Shown: positions 24,221 to 34,977, counted from the first letter of the stretch. The stretch is DNA of 64,000 nucleotides from Corythucha ciliata (GCA_038030265.1 CM075941.1:14012001-14076000); one strand, 5' to 3'. The notes: generated by a model not told the origin, from the sequence alone. Translations and numbers: made by a program.

Positions 24221-24703
24221 CAGAGTTGCCGATGCCCTGTGCCATAATTACCCCATTTTTATACTAAAATGACCCCCATTATCCCCACAACTTTGTAACT
24301 TTAACCCCATTTTACGCCTCATTCATAAAATGGCCACGTCCGTCAAAATGTCGACGAATTCTACAAAATTGGACTAATTAGAGGTGATAAAAGTGTAAAA
24401 ATCGAAGCCAAACGTTCTTTTATGTAGTTTTTTAACCGCGATAAACTTCTGAAGAGACCCTAAAGTTTACGAGAAGACGAGCAATTCATCAAATCAAATA
24501 CAAAACTCTCTAAAAAACGTCTGCTATGGTTTTAGCTCACTGCTTCCTCGAGTAATTTGTTTTATGGTACCTTAATGTATTTATTTATTTTAATTTTTCC
24601 GAGTTCATTAGAAATTACCCTTTTCTTTTATTATCCCCGTTATACCCTATAAGGCTCTAAATTACCCCCGAAAAGGGCAATTACCCCCACATCTGCAACC
24701 CTG
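24221..24703. mobile_element. Non-autonomous hAT-like element, 483 bp
   Basis: Ends CAGAGTTGCCGATG and, complemented, CAGGGTTGCAGATG match at 12 of 14 bases. The 8 bases outside are ATTGGAAC on the left and GTTGGAAC on the right, an 8-bp target duplication with one change, the hallmark length for hAT elements. The interior has runs such as ATTACCCC on both sides and no transposase. Confidence 0.8.
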
Positions 24704-25439
24704 GTTGGAACACACATATTCACACCGAGCCCGTACCCTTACCTCACCTGACGGACGTATGGGTAGCGGGCAAGACTGGGATATGTGCATGCTAACATTA
24801 AATATTTTTGAGAATATTGGCAAAAAATAAAGTGGGTGAAAACAGACCTGATACACAATATAAAAGACGGAATACACCATTGTCCGAAACTCAATAGTTT
24901 CCGAGACATGCTTTTTCAAGCGTTTTTGGGGCATATCACACCTTGCTTTTCTAAATGAAATGCAATTTTTTATCCTACTCGATGTGAAAACGAGTGCTTT
25001 CATGACTCGGAGCTGTCATGCAAACACGGTTTTCATGTCTAGGCATGAACATTTTTGCCAAAATTTGTCACCAATATGCGCTTCGGAATTCCCATTCCTG
25101 CAGGGGTTCTTCTCCTTGCCACGCAACGCACCTCATGCATGCCTCCGTCACGTCGTTAATAATTTCTACGTTGGTTTCATATTTACGTTTGTGATGTGTG
25201 TGCAAAATACCGAAGTTAGCAAATCCTTATGTTAGTGGCATTATAGTTTGTAATGGTATGTTCACTTGTGTGTCACGAACAAGTTGGGCGACAAAGTTGT
25301 GGTGCATGAATATTCTTCTACCGAAGTGTGTGTGAGAAGTGAGTATACTTCTACCGTGTGATATATTCGTTTCCTGTGCTGTTCGTGATAGCACTCCACA
25401 CGTGTGTATATTAAATTCGCAAAATATTATTTCGATAGA

Positions 25440-26077
25440 TCCAAGGACAAATGGCTATAGCCAAAAAGGAGTACTGCATATTCACGATTTACACTGAGCA
25501 GGCGCCTTATATTGCCACCTGGAAAATTCAGCGTGACGTTTCTTTTTGGGAATCGGTGAAGGTTAAGTTGGCCGAATTCTACACGAACTGTGTTCTTCCA
25601 GAATTGGTTGATCCACGGAAAACCAGATCCATGCCAATACGAGAGCCTTACCATGGTAAGATACTATGCAATGCCGCGAATATGGAAATACGCCGTCTTT
25701 GGCCTAATGATCTTTGGCCAACCAATAAGTCCGTAATGAATGACCCGAGATTACTATATATTGTTATTTTCTTCGATATCTAAACTTTTTTACTCATTAA
25801 CATGGTGCACCGATGATCGAAAGACCAAAAGTGGTGTGTTCCCGTATCTGCGTTTCAGGCCTGTTAACACCTAAAAAATTAGCTGCTTTTATAGTGACCA
25901 TAACATTCCTGGTAAAAATAAAAAAAATAATCATTACTTGACCATCGGAGTTTAGTGAGATAGGTGAAAACAGTCCTGGTTGAAGTTTCTCAAACCATAG
26001 CCTAAATAGTCGTCAATATAATCGATAATCAAATTGTAATGTATGTTATGCAGGGGAAGATGACGATGGAAGTAACT
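25440..26077 (+). CDS. C-terminal exons with YqaJ-like domain (partial gene)
   Basis: Exon 25440-25654 (acceptor TTTCGATAG, donor CATG/GTAAGA) encodes about 72 residues beginning IQGQMAIAKKEYCIFTIYT, which resembles the C-terminal half of YqaJ-type recombinase/exonuclease domains (Q-GQM...YC-F.V.T pattern); these occur in many insect genes that are transposon-derived. A short last exon, about 26055-26077 after acceptor TTATGCAG, adds EDDDGSN and a stop. The upstream catalytic half of the domain was not found in this window, so the gene is truncated or its other exons are unrecognisable. Whether it is a domesticated or a dying mobile gene is open. Confidence 0.5.
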
Positions 26078-26414
26078 GAGAGGAATTCGTGGCCTCCTCG
26101 TTCACCAAGTAGATGTCACCTGGTCTGACGAATATCTTACCTATTTACTTTTTTGGTTGTATTGGATAGGTACTTTCATTTAGTTGTGTTGTACTTGGCA
26201 CCAAAGAGGTCCCACGAATATTTGAAAGGCGTAGCTAATTTTAACTATTGCTCTTTTTAACTTTAATTTTATTTCAACTTTTAATTTTTGGTCAAATGAT
26301 TTGAAAATGGCTAATTCTTGCGCACTTCTTTTGCCTGGCACTAAGAATGATGGAATAATTTTTTTTAAACAAAAATAAACCCATTTCCAAAAAAGGTCTG
26401 GACAGCCAAAAAAA

Positions 26415-26716
26415 TAGGCCCGTTCAAGTTTAGCGAGTGCTACACTTTTGAAGAAAATCCTTTGGTTTCATTCAATTTTTCAAAATAAGTCAAAGAGATC
26501 ACATGGTTTTCTACACTAGTGCAGCACTAGCAAAGCACTACAAAAACACTCAACACCGTACAAGAATACTGAAGTCCTGTTCCATTATTTTGCTATTGCT
26601 ACTCTGCACTAGTGTTGAAAACCATAATTATCTCATTGACTTATTTTGAAAAATTGAATGAAACCAGGTGATTTTCTTGAAAAGTATAGCACTCGCTAAG
26701 CAATGGAACGGACCTA
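26415..26716. mobile_element. Hairpin MITE, 302 bp
   Basis: Left arm TAGGCCCGTTCAAGTTTAGC..., then TTTCATTCAATTTTTCAAAA; right arm the complement (TTTTGAAAAATTGAATGAAA ... GAACGGACCTA). Arms of about 110 bp enclose about 80 bp. It shares the terminal TAGGCCCGTTC with the 6961 MITE. TA is part of both ends. Confidence 0.85.
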
Positions 26717-26802
26717 ATGAGTATACAATATAACTGTCGTATTTTTTGCTGTTAGAGTCGGTGGCTCCCCATGAATTTTGATTAGAAGCATTAGGCGCCA
26801 AA

Positions 26803-26805
<3 letters not shown>

Positions 26806-26847
<42 letters not shown>
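26806..26847 (+). repeat. Poly(A) run, 42 bases
   Basis: Uninterrupted A run. It could be the tail of a retroposed sequence, but no source gene or target duplication is visible. The sequence 39 bases after it (26886-26914) recurs exactly inside the transposase at 29802-29830. Confidence 0.6.
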
Positions 26848-26849
<2 letters not shown>

Positions 26850-27229
26850 CGCTCCGGCAGCTGGCGGTCGGAAAGAGTGCATTTCATTCCGTATACGGAT
26901 ACCCTAAGCCGTCCCAGAAGTAATAATTTTGATACCATAATTTGTTTCGTTAAGCCGAACTTCTTCCTCTATTTTCACCACCCTCTCTTCCAAAATGTCG
27001 AAAAGTTTCGGTAGTTTTCCAAGGGCTTTGTTATATTAAATTTTTGTGCTGTATTTTATAATACCTAAAGGTGTGAATTTAAGCGATTTTTTTGAAATTA
27101 CATCCCCCATTTCACCCCCCCCCCCCATCAAAGTTTTCGATAAATCTCAATGGAACCCAGGGCTTTCGTTACATTAAATTATTGAATCGAATTTTAGAAC
27201 GCTAAGATGAACTAGTGAAGTTCAACGCT

Positions 27230-28113
27230 TTTTTTACACTTCCACACCGGAAGGACCACCCCCACCACCTTGACTTTTTCGAAAAATTAAAATGGGAATC
27301 AAAGGCTCCTCTAACATGGAGTATTCGTACTGAATATGATGAATCTAGAATCAACTGGTGAATTGTAGTAATTTTTTGACAATTTCAACACCTATTCCCC
27401 CCCCCTCCACCTTTACCGATTTGGCCCAAATGCAATACCGACCGGGGTCTTACGACTACTGATTTTTGTGCCAAAGCGCGTTCCGCTAAATTGATTTCTT
27501 CGAGAGTTATAGTGCTAACAAGGCCACACACTTACTTCCACTCCGGGGGCAACACCCCCTCCCCCTCGACTTTTTCAAAAAATTAAAATAGGAATCAAAG
27601 GCTACTCTAACATGGTGTATACGTACCGAATATGATGTTTCTAGAATCAACTGGTGATTTATAGTGAGTTTTTAACCATTTAACCCCTTCCCCCCTCCAC
27701 CTTGACCGATTTGGCCCAAATGCATTACCGACCGGGGTCTTATGACTACTGATTTTTATGCCAAAGCGCGTACCGCTAAATTGATTTCTTCGAGAGTTAT
27801 CGTGCTAACAAGACCACGCGCTTACTTCCACCCCGGGCGCAACACCCCCTCCCCTTCGACTTTTTCAAAAAATTAAAATGGGAATCAAAGGCTACTCTGA
27901 CATGGAGTATACGTACCGAATATGATGCTTCAAGAATCAACTGGTGATTTTTAGTGATTTTTTGACCATTTCAACCCCTATTCCCCCCCCCCCCTACACC
28001 TCGACCGATTTGGCCCAAATGCAATACCGACCGGGGTCTTATGACTACTGATTTTTGTGCCAAAGCGCGTTCCGCTAAATTGATTTCTTCGAGAGTTATC
28101 GTGCTAACAAGAA
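27230..28113 (+). repeat. Three tandem copies of a ~293-bp unit
   Basis: Unit starts can be set at GGAATCAAAGGCT, found at 27295, 27591 and 27881 (spacings 296 and 290). Shared blocks include ACCGACCGGGGTCTTA, GATTTGGCCCAAATGC and TTCTTCGAGAGTTAT, and each unit has a C-rich run of varying length. The first copy is the most diverged. The array ends at GTGCTAACAAG, 35 bases before the mariner element. No satellite family is recognised. Confidence 0.85.
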
Positions 28114-29343
28114 AACGGCCATAATATTATAAATGAACAGGGCGATTCAGGAGGAATGTGACAAACTTTCACAGGTGACAGTGCGTACCTGGACGCACAA
28201 AAAACGTCATGTAGACGCATAGCCGAAAATGCTATGGTTACGAGATATGAGCATTTTCCTGTTTTTTCCCAGTTTCATTACTTTTTACAATAATTGTCGT
28301 GTTCACGGCTCACCGACGGAGGTTAGACAAAAAATGACGGTTGATTCGGAAAGAGGACAAAATCCTGTTCCTGAAACCACCATGAAAATCAAAAAATGTC
28401 GCTCGCGCGTGGCTATTTCAGCCATGTGAAAAGTGAAAAAAGTATTTTTTTGAAATTACCAATACATTTCACATCGGTATCAATCAGCTGCTAGTGCACG
28501 CATTGATGGGCAAAGTTGTGGAAAACTACCCAGTTCTGTGTACTTCCGAACGGTGTTCTGGTAGTTGAAGTTTGCAACCCTCTGACTTCAGCAATCAAGT
28601 TCGAATGCAAAAAAATGTAACTTGCTGTGTTAAAAGACGCCGAATAGGCCATTGTAAACGTCCTTTCCTTAGGGTATTGTGTTTCTCCGAGCAGGCTGCC
28701 GTCAATGCTTGAAGTAAGGATTCAATTCACAACGAGGCTCACCATGTGAGCTGAGGTGGTGGATGAACAGCGTTAGGGTGTACACTAGACTTGAACATTT
28801 CACCTTATCGCCGGTACCTTTGTACGATCAATTTTCACAACGAGGCTCACTATGCGTGAGATCGTGGATGAACTGCTGCGTTAGGACTTGAACTAGGGCA
28901 TTCCTACTCATCAGTCACCACTCATCAGGTTTAGATTAGCTCAGTAGATTGCGATCTTTGTACATCGTTTTTTCTCTCCGAATTAGTTGAGATCAACGAT
29001 TGAAGAAGAACCTTAACTTGAAATACATTTAATTTAATTGAGCGTTCAAAATTCCCCCCCCCCCCCGTTTCTTGCTCACTTTGTGTTGCTCTAAACCGCA
29101 AATTTTTGGTGGCCAAACGAATTTAGATTATTACGGCGAGAGGCTGTGAAACGTCACAGCCCAATAAATTGGTCCTCCTTGCATGATCATTTTCGGGAGA
29201 ATGCCTCAACTACACGTGAAATGTGTTCAGGGGTTCATAGAGCTGAAAAAGTATTCGTTGCTACTGTTGTTACGTTTCCGAACGTATGATAGTTTTACTA
29301 AAGCGAATTTTAGTCAACTTATTTTGTCAGGGTACTATTAAAA

Positions 29344-30432
29344 ATGCCTCGACATTTTACTAACGAAGAGTACGCCGACATAATGTTTTTCTACGGAATG
29401 TGTAGAGGAAATGACCGAGCCGCCCAGCGAGCATATCACCTTGAATTCCCAAACCGAAGATTGCCGGCCAGAAATACCTTTTCGCGGGTTTTTAGAACGC
29501 TTCGTGAAACTGGAGCGTTCCCAAGACGATCGACGAATTCGGAAAGGGAAGAGAATATCGACGTTGAGGACATTTTAATGGAAGTTGAACGTGACCCAAC
29601 AACGAGCACTCGTCGAATTTGGTTAGCGGTGCATACGTCACAAACAAGTGTGTGGAGAACTCTCAAGAAGAATGTGCTTTAACCATACCATGTCCAAAAA
29701 GTCCACAATTTGTTACCAGGAGACGAAATCCATAGGTTGGAGTTTTGCCAATGGGTAAATACAAACCGCAACAAAATCCCATTCATTCTTTTTACCACCC
29801 TATTCCGTATACGGATACCCTAAGCCGTCCAGGCCACATTCACGAGAGATGGGATAAACAATTCTCACAATAGACATATCTGGTCAGAAGAGAACCCCGG
29901 AGCAAAGTTAGTGTCGGCTTTCCAACATAAATTTTCGATCAACGTGTGGTGCGGTATGCTCAACAATATGTTAATCGGACCATTCATATTAGAAGACCGT
30001 CTTTCCGGACCGACTTTTTTAAACTTCCTTCGGAATCACCTCCCAGCTCTGCTGGAGGACGTTCCTTTTCAATACAGAAATCGTATGATATTTCAACTCG
30101 ACGGTGCTCCTGCACATTTTTCTCGTGAAGTCCGAGCATTTCTCGACGAAAAATTCCCTCTGAAATGGATTGGGCGAGGAGGACCAATTAACTGGCCTGC
30201 GAGGTCTCCCGACCTAACGCCACTTGATTATTGTCTCTGGGGGTGGATGAAGACATTGGTGTACGAAAAGAAGCCCAGCACACGCGAGGAGCTGATCAAT
30301 AAAGTCATGGCCTGTGCTGAATCAATCCGACAACGACATGCCAAAATTCGTCGAGCCACCAGAGCTCAGCAGAAAAGAGCAACAAAGTGTGTCCACGAAG
30401 GGGGAGGAATTTTTGAACACCCAATTAAATGA
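29344..30432 (+). pseudogene. DD41D mariner transposase, inactivated
   Basis: The first 112 codons contain the HTH region typical of this family (NEEYADIMFFYGMCRGN... R.FRTLRETG). The catalytic core follows in the same frame: FSINVWCGML, second Asp in FQLDGAPAHF, WIGRGGP, and WPARSPDLTPLDYCLWG. From the Asp of FQLDGA to the Asp of TPLD there are 41 residues, hence DD41D. Two lesions break it: a TAA at about 29680 where the family has a His codon before PYH, and at 29796-29831 a 36-bp foreign tract with its own TAA, which replaces the two codons after ILFT that hold the first catalytic Asp. The tract is a multiple of three, so the downstream frame is unchanged. The protein cannot be active; mobilisation would need a transposase in trans. 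Confidence 0.9.
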
Positions 30433-31339
30433 TGTTTTTTGTTATTGTTATTTCATGCTGAGGTTGTTTGTGTAAATTGATCACAACCATAAGTTGGAGA
30501 GACAAACGATGGACAATGAGCTCCATGAATGAGAGAAGGTTGTACAAAGGGTACCGGTGATAAGGTGAAATGTTCAAGTCTAGTATACACCCTAACGCTG
30601 TTCATCCACCACCTCAGCTCACATGGTGAGCCTCGTTGTGAATTGAATCCTTACTTCAAGCATTGAGGGCAGCCTGCTCGGAGAAACACAGTACCCTAAG
30701 GAAAGGACGTTTACAATGGCTTATTCGGCTTCGTTTAACACAGCAAGTTACATTTTTTTGCATTCGAACTTGATTGCTGAAGTCAGAGGGTTGCAAACTT
30801 CAACTACCAGGACACCGTTCGAAAGTACACAGAACTGGGTAGTTTTCCACAACTTTGCCCATCAATGCGTGCACTAGCAGCTGATTGATACCGATGTGAA
30901 ATGCATGGGGTGGAAACTCTATTGTTCATAATTGAGACATTGTTTTTAGTCGGCTTTACGCTTGGAGCGCTACCTTTTCGAAATTTAGTTAGAAGGCCAG
31001 CCGCTCAGGAACCTAGCGCTTAGAAACCCTCGTCGGTCAGAGCCTTTCAGTGTGCTCTGTGCCTCGTGCTTGGTTAGTTGTTTTGGTTCCTTTGTTCAAA
31101 TCCTTGTTTTTTCGTTTTTCTCTTTCATTCCTGCCTTTTTTCCTGTCTATATTTCAACCTTTATTTTCAGAACTTCAACCTCGCCTTGATTTTTTTTTTG
31201 TTGTTCTCTTCCAGAACGCATTCCTTTTTTTACTTTTCAAGCGTTTTAAGAACGAACCTCTGTTCCTACCTTAAAGGTATTTCTGAGTTATTCAGGGAGA
31301 TATTTTCCTTTGAAGCCTTGTTCCTACATCCACACATAG

Positions 31340-31482
31340 TAACAACGCCTGGTGGGAAGCACAAGTGCTGTGTACCCGGCTGTGAGGACAGAACATTGCC
31401 CCAACATTACTTGCCCTCCAATCGTGATTTGGCTCGGAAGTGGTTGGAGAGCATTGGGGATAAAAGTCTAATGGATCTGTGA
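31340..31482 (+). pseudogene. THAP-type zinc-finger fragment
   Basis: The frame reads ...GGKHKCCVPGCEDRTLPQHY followed by LPSNRDLARKWLESIG and a stop at 31482. The C-x4-C pair near the start and the P...KW segment match the first half of THAP domains, the DNA-binding part of P-element transposases; the later Cys/His pair is absent. It is probably a remnant of the first coding exon of the P-like element. Confidence 0.6.
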
Positions 31483-31635
31483 ACTGCACCCATCTGTTCG
31501 GATTGTAGTATAATAACAAAAATACAAGGTTTAGCATTGTTCATGAATACTCCTATTTGTGAAATTTTGTCAATAAAATAACAACCATAAATATTGGATC
31601 AGTTTTTTCTTTTTGAACCAATAGGAATATTAGCC

Positions 31636-31761
31636 TCTGTTCCAGTAAGGTGTTTGGAAACATGTTTGGAGCAAATTTGCCATGGGGCCAGCCAATAAAA
31701 TATTGGCCGGTCCTATAGCAAATCTACTCCGAATATTTTCCCAACACCTCACTGGAACAGA
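31636..31761. mobile_element. Hairpin MITE nested in the P-like element, 126 bp
   Basis: TCTGTTCCAGTAAGGTGTTT at the left pairs with AACACCTCACTGGAACAGA at the right, continuing through GGAGCAAATTTGC/GCAAATCTACTCC. The centre has a palindromic GCCAATAAAATATTGGC. This is the third level of nesting at this place. Confidence 0.8.
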
Positions 31762-32272
31762 CTTATTAATAAAGTACGTGAAAGAGAAAAACTACCGCTA
31801 TCTACCGGCGATTTCGGTGAAAATAGTTGGGCGGCTTTACGCCAGGGGGCGCAAAAGACTGTCTTACCCCCACCACCACCAGTTTCCCATCTATAGTATA
31901 CTTCCTTTATCTATGGTGAAATGTATTGGTAATTTCAAAAAAATATTTTTTTCACTTTTCACATGGCTGAAACACACGCACGGCGACATTTTTTGATTTT
32001 CATGGTGGTTTCAGGAACAGGATTTTGTCCTCTTTCCGAATCAACCGTCATTTTTTGTCTAACCTCCGTCGGTGAGCCGTGAACACGACAATTATTGTAA
32101 AAAGTAATGAAACTGGGAAAAAACAGGAAAATGCTCATATCTCGTAACCAAAGCATTTTCGGCTATGCGTCTACATGACGTTTTTTGTGCGTCCAGGTAC
32201 GCACTATCACCTGTGAAAGTTTGTCACATTCCTCCTGAATCACCCTGTATATGTATATACTATACAGGGTGT

Positions 32273-33749
32273 AACGGGAAAATGGGGCATAATTGAAATG
32301 GGTGATTCTACATCACATATGGGTCAAAAATGACTCTATGGACCATGGTCCGAATATCAACCGTTTCTGAGAAAATCGCAGTTTTCCTGATTGTCAATGC
32401 ATCAGGCGTTTTCTTCAAAACTCGGTCGGTATCTTAGCAACCATTGATCCTGGAGAAATTTCAAGGACACCGTTGGAAAGAGCACAAAATTTCCTTCAAG
32501 GTGATCGTGAAGTAAGGGTAGTTCGTGAAATTTTGACGCCCTTTACGCTCGGCTGAATAGCAGCTTTCTTGAATTTCTCTATTCTCACTTGTTATTCAGC
32601 CAGCTATAATTTTACTGACAGCTCTCGGAGGAAGAGTAGGACTTCAGGAAAAACTTCTACAACTATTAAGCTTTCAAATGACCTGCTTGGTTCGGGGTTT
32701 TATCCTTCGTTTCTTGGAGCTACAGTTCAAAATGCATGAAGCACCTGTCTAAATCGTTGGGAAACGCATGGTTGCAATTGCCATAGAATGGGGAAAATTC
32801 GTTCAAGAAAATGCTCTTTATGCCACTCAGGTTGGTGAGGAATTCTAATCGGTTCTAATTTTGTATTTGCTGGTGTGTTCCCCCCCCCCCCCAAGGGCGG
32901 TACGTCTTAGCAGTAGGGAGTAATTTATTTAAGCCCCTGGCATAAGCAGTTGGCTTTGAGTTTGACTATCACTGTCTGTTTCCACCAAGCTCTACGAATT
33001 ATCTGCCAGAGGAGAGGGCAGGAACGATAGTGACAGTTGGCAGTCATCCTTGAATTTTACCGATCAGAACCCCCAGGTTCTGAGCAGTGACCTGCAGTTT
33101 CAAGCACTTAGTACGGCTTTTTTTGGAGTTGGTCCAGCAAGGTAACTGGTCGCAGCAGTCCCAACGGAGAGAACAATTCACCGAAAAGATTCGAAAAGAG
33201 CATTCGGAAGCAAAATGTTTCCCTCTCGAGAGCAATCGTAAACGTACGTTTCCAAACATTTCAGACGAGTTTTCAAGTATTTCGAACTGTATCTCAGAAG
33301 GAATAAAGACAAAACCCCGAACCAAGCAGATCATTTAAAAGCTTAATAATTGTAGAAGTTTTTCCTGAAGTCCTACTCTTCCTTCGAGAGCTGTCAGTAA
33401 AATTACAGCTGACTGAATAACAAGGAAGAATAGAGAAATTCAAGGAAGTGGCTTTTCAGCCGAGCATTAAGGGTGCCCAAATCTCACGAACTACCCGACA
33501 TTTACGATCATCTTAAAGGAAATTTTGTGCTCTTTCCAACGGTGTCCTTAAAGTTTCTCCAGGATCAATGGTTGCTAAGATACCGACCGAGTTACGAAAA
33601 AAACGCCTGATGCATTGACAATCAGGAAAACTGCTATTTTCTCGGAAACGGTTAATATTCGGACCATGGTCCACATAGTCATTTTTGACCCACATGTGAT
33701 GTAGAATTACCCATTTCAGTTATGCCCCATTTCCCCGTTACACCCTGTA
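32273..33749. mobile_element. Fold-back element with ~465-bp arms, TA-flanked
   Basis: Ends TACAGGGTGTAAC and GTTACACCCTGTA, each bordered by TA. Left arm about 32273-32733, right arm about 33283-33749, closely complementary throughout (for example ACCATGGTCC, TCGGTCGGTATCTTAGCAAC, ACTTCAGGAAAAACTTCTAC). A centre of about 550 bp shows no transposase. Its CAGGGTG terminus resembles the neighbouring mariner end (CAGGGCG/CAGGGTG), so it may use a related transposase; it begins only 25 bp after that element ends. Confidence 0.85.
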
Positions 33750-33886
33750 TACATATATGTATATATCAAATTGAACCGACCTCGGATTCGTGTTCTAGGG
33801 GTTCTGAAACGTGAAAAAAAAGTATCACAGCCCATATGTGCGACCATCAGGGCGAGACCAATAGTGCATTTTTTGAATGAAATGCA

Positions 33887-33924
<38 letters not shown>

Positions 33925-34600
33925 CAAAAGACCGTTGTACGCGTGAGTCGGATTTTTCTTTGATTTATTCTTTTTGACTTTTTGTTGTTTCATTTTTCAA
34001 GTCAGTTCATTTTCTGTTTAATCAAAAAATTTTGCATCGCGGGTGAAAAGAAGTGAAAGCATGCCAAACGATACACTAACACTAACCAGTATCCACTTAC
34101 AATAATTCTATACTTTTGGAAGGAAACGCCAGTGTCAACATTTGTAACGCCCACTATTTACGCCGAATTAAATAAATAATGAAACAGGCGAAAAAACTAG
34201 TCTTACTTCAGACAATCACGCATTTCCTTCATAATATGTACAACTATGATTGACATTGGGCAACCATTTATTCGACAAATAAAAGCTACTCTAGGAGGGA
34301 ATAAAAACAGCCTTTTCTGAAAACTCGCGTCTCGCGTAATCAACGTAGGTGAAAAAGGGTGGCTGAAATGGCGAGTACAAGTTGGTTGTTGTGGGAGGGA
34401 GATGGGTTCTTCAGTTTTTTTTTGAACGGTCTGGCGGGTGGCTTTTTGTTTTGACACCACCTGCACACAAGAAAAAAAAAGTAGAGAGGACCCCTCGTTC
34501 CCTCTCTATATGATCTTGTAGCCCAACATTACCATCTTGGTTAGAAGAAACTCCGCTCCGCGCCACCGTCAACTATGGGTTCTCGATTTCCTGAAACCCC
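33750..34600. other. Intergenic, no gene recognised
   Basis: A 34-base A run lies at 33889-33922. The minus frame at 34203-34466 and the others have no recognisable product. Confidence 0.4.
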
Positions 34601-34613
34601 CCCTTAAGAAATT

Positions 34614-34790
34614 AATTAAACTGATGTTATCTAGACGACGATGGAAGGGCATAGCCCAACACGATTCGAGTTCGAGAAAAGAGAAAAAAATGGCTCCCTG
34701 GCGAAATTTGAACCCGCAACCTCTAGATTACCAGTTCAGCTCGCTGCCAATTGCGCCACGGAGACGCCTTTGGGAGTCGTACTCCGAGGG
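34614..34790 (-). repeat. tRNA-derived SINE, minus strand
   Basis: On the minus strand 34766-34691 reads as a tRNA-like body: A-box GTGGCGCAATTGGC, B-box GGTTCAAATTTCGCC, close of the acceptor GGGAGCCA. The anticodon arm is mispaired, so it is not a functional tRNA gene. The body is followed by an A/T-rich TTTTTTCTC and GAACTCGAATCGTGTTGGGC tail, also found in the copy at 34850 and in part at 58900. Confidence 0.7.
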
Positions 34791-34849
34791 ATAAGCTAAG
34801 TCGAACCCCATCCGGGTCTCTCTCGTCGAACCCCAGGAACCCCTAAATA

Positions 34850-34977
34850 ATAAAACTCTGGTAATCCAGAGGTTGCAGGTTCAAATCCCGCCAGGGGGCC
34901 ATTTTTTCTCGAAACTCGAATCGTGTTGGGCTATGCCCTTCCATCGTCGTCCGGATAATATCAGTTTTATTAATCAA
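34850..34977 (+). repeat. tRNA-derived SINE, plus strand, 5'-truncated
   Basis: Inverted partner of the 34614-34790 copy: CTGGTAATCCAGAGGTTGCA, B-box GGTTCAAATCCCGCC, then TTTTTTCTCGAAACTCGAAT and CGTGTTGGGCTATGCCC. The A-box half is missing. Together the two copies form a head-to-head inverted pair 60 bp apart. Confidence 0.7.

Larger units (their letters stand above)
30904..31915 (+). mobile_element. P-like (THAP) non-autonomous element, 1012 bp
   Basis: The element interrupts the right inverted repeat of the mariner. Comparison with the intact left repeat defines both borders: GTGAAATG occurs at 30896-30903 and again at 31916-31923, an exact 8-bp target duplication. Ends are CATGGGGTGG and, complemented, CATAGATAAAGG, so both start CAT as in P elements, though no longer inverted repeat is clear. 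A THAP-like reading frame lies at about 31340-31482. An 8-bp duplication also fits hAT, but the THAP sequence favours the P superfamily. Confidence 0.75.
28149..32247 (+). mobile_element. DD41D (rosa-like) mariner with ~680-bp terminal inverted repeats
   Basis: Left inverted repeat 28149-28825 starts CAGGGCGATTCAGGAGGAAT; right repeat 30541-32247 ends ATTCCTCCTGAATCACCCTG. The right repeat is interrupted by a foreign 1012-bp insertion at 30904-31915; without it both arms are about 680-700 bp and closely similar over their full length. The centre holds a broken transposase (29344-30432). TA follows the right end; the left flank reads ATGAA, so the TA duplication is not preserved there. Such long terminal repeats are unusual for mariners, which commonly have about 30 bp. 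Confidence 0.85.

Noticed and set aside
26778..27014. Poly-lysine protein
   Set aside because: It is the translation of a 42-base A run with random flanks.
29344..30432. Active transposase gene made of two genes
   Set aside because: Both parts are in the same frame of one transposase broken by a stop and by a 36-bp patch that removes the first catalytic Asp.
34691..34766. Functional tRNA gene
   Set aside because: A- and B-boxes are present but the anticodon arm does not pair and the downstream tail is shared with other SINE copies.
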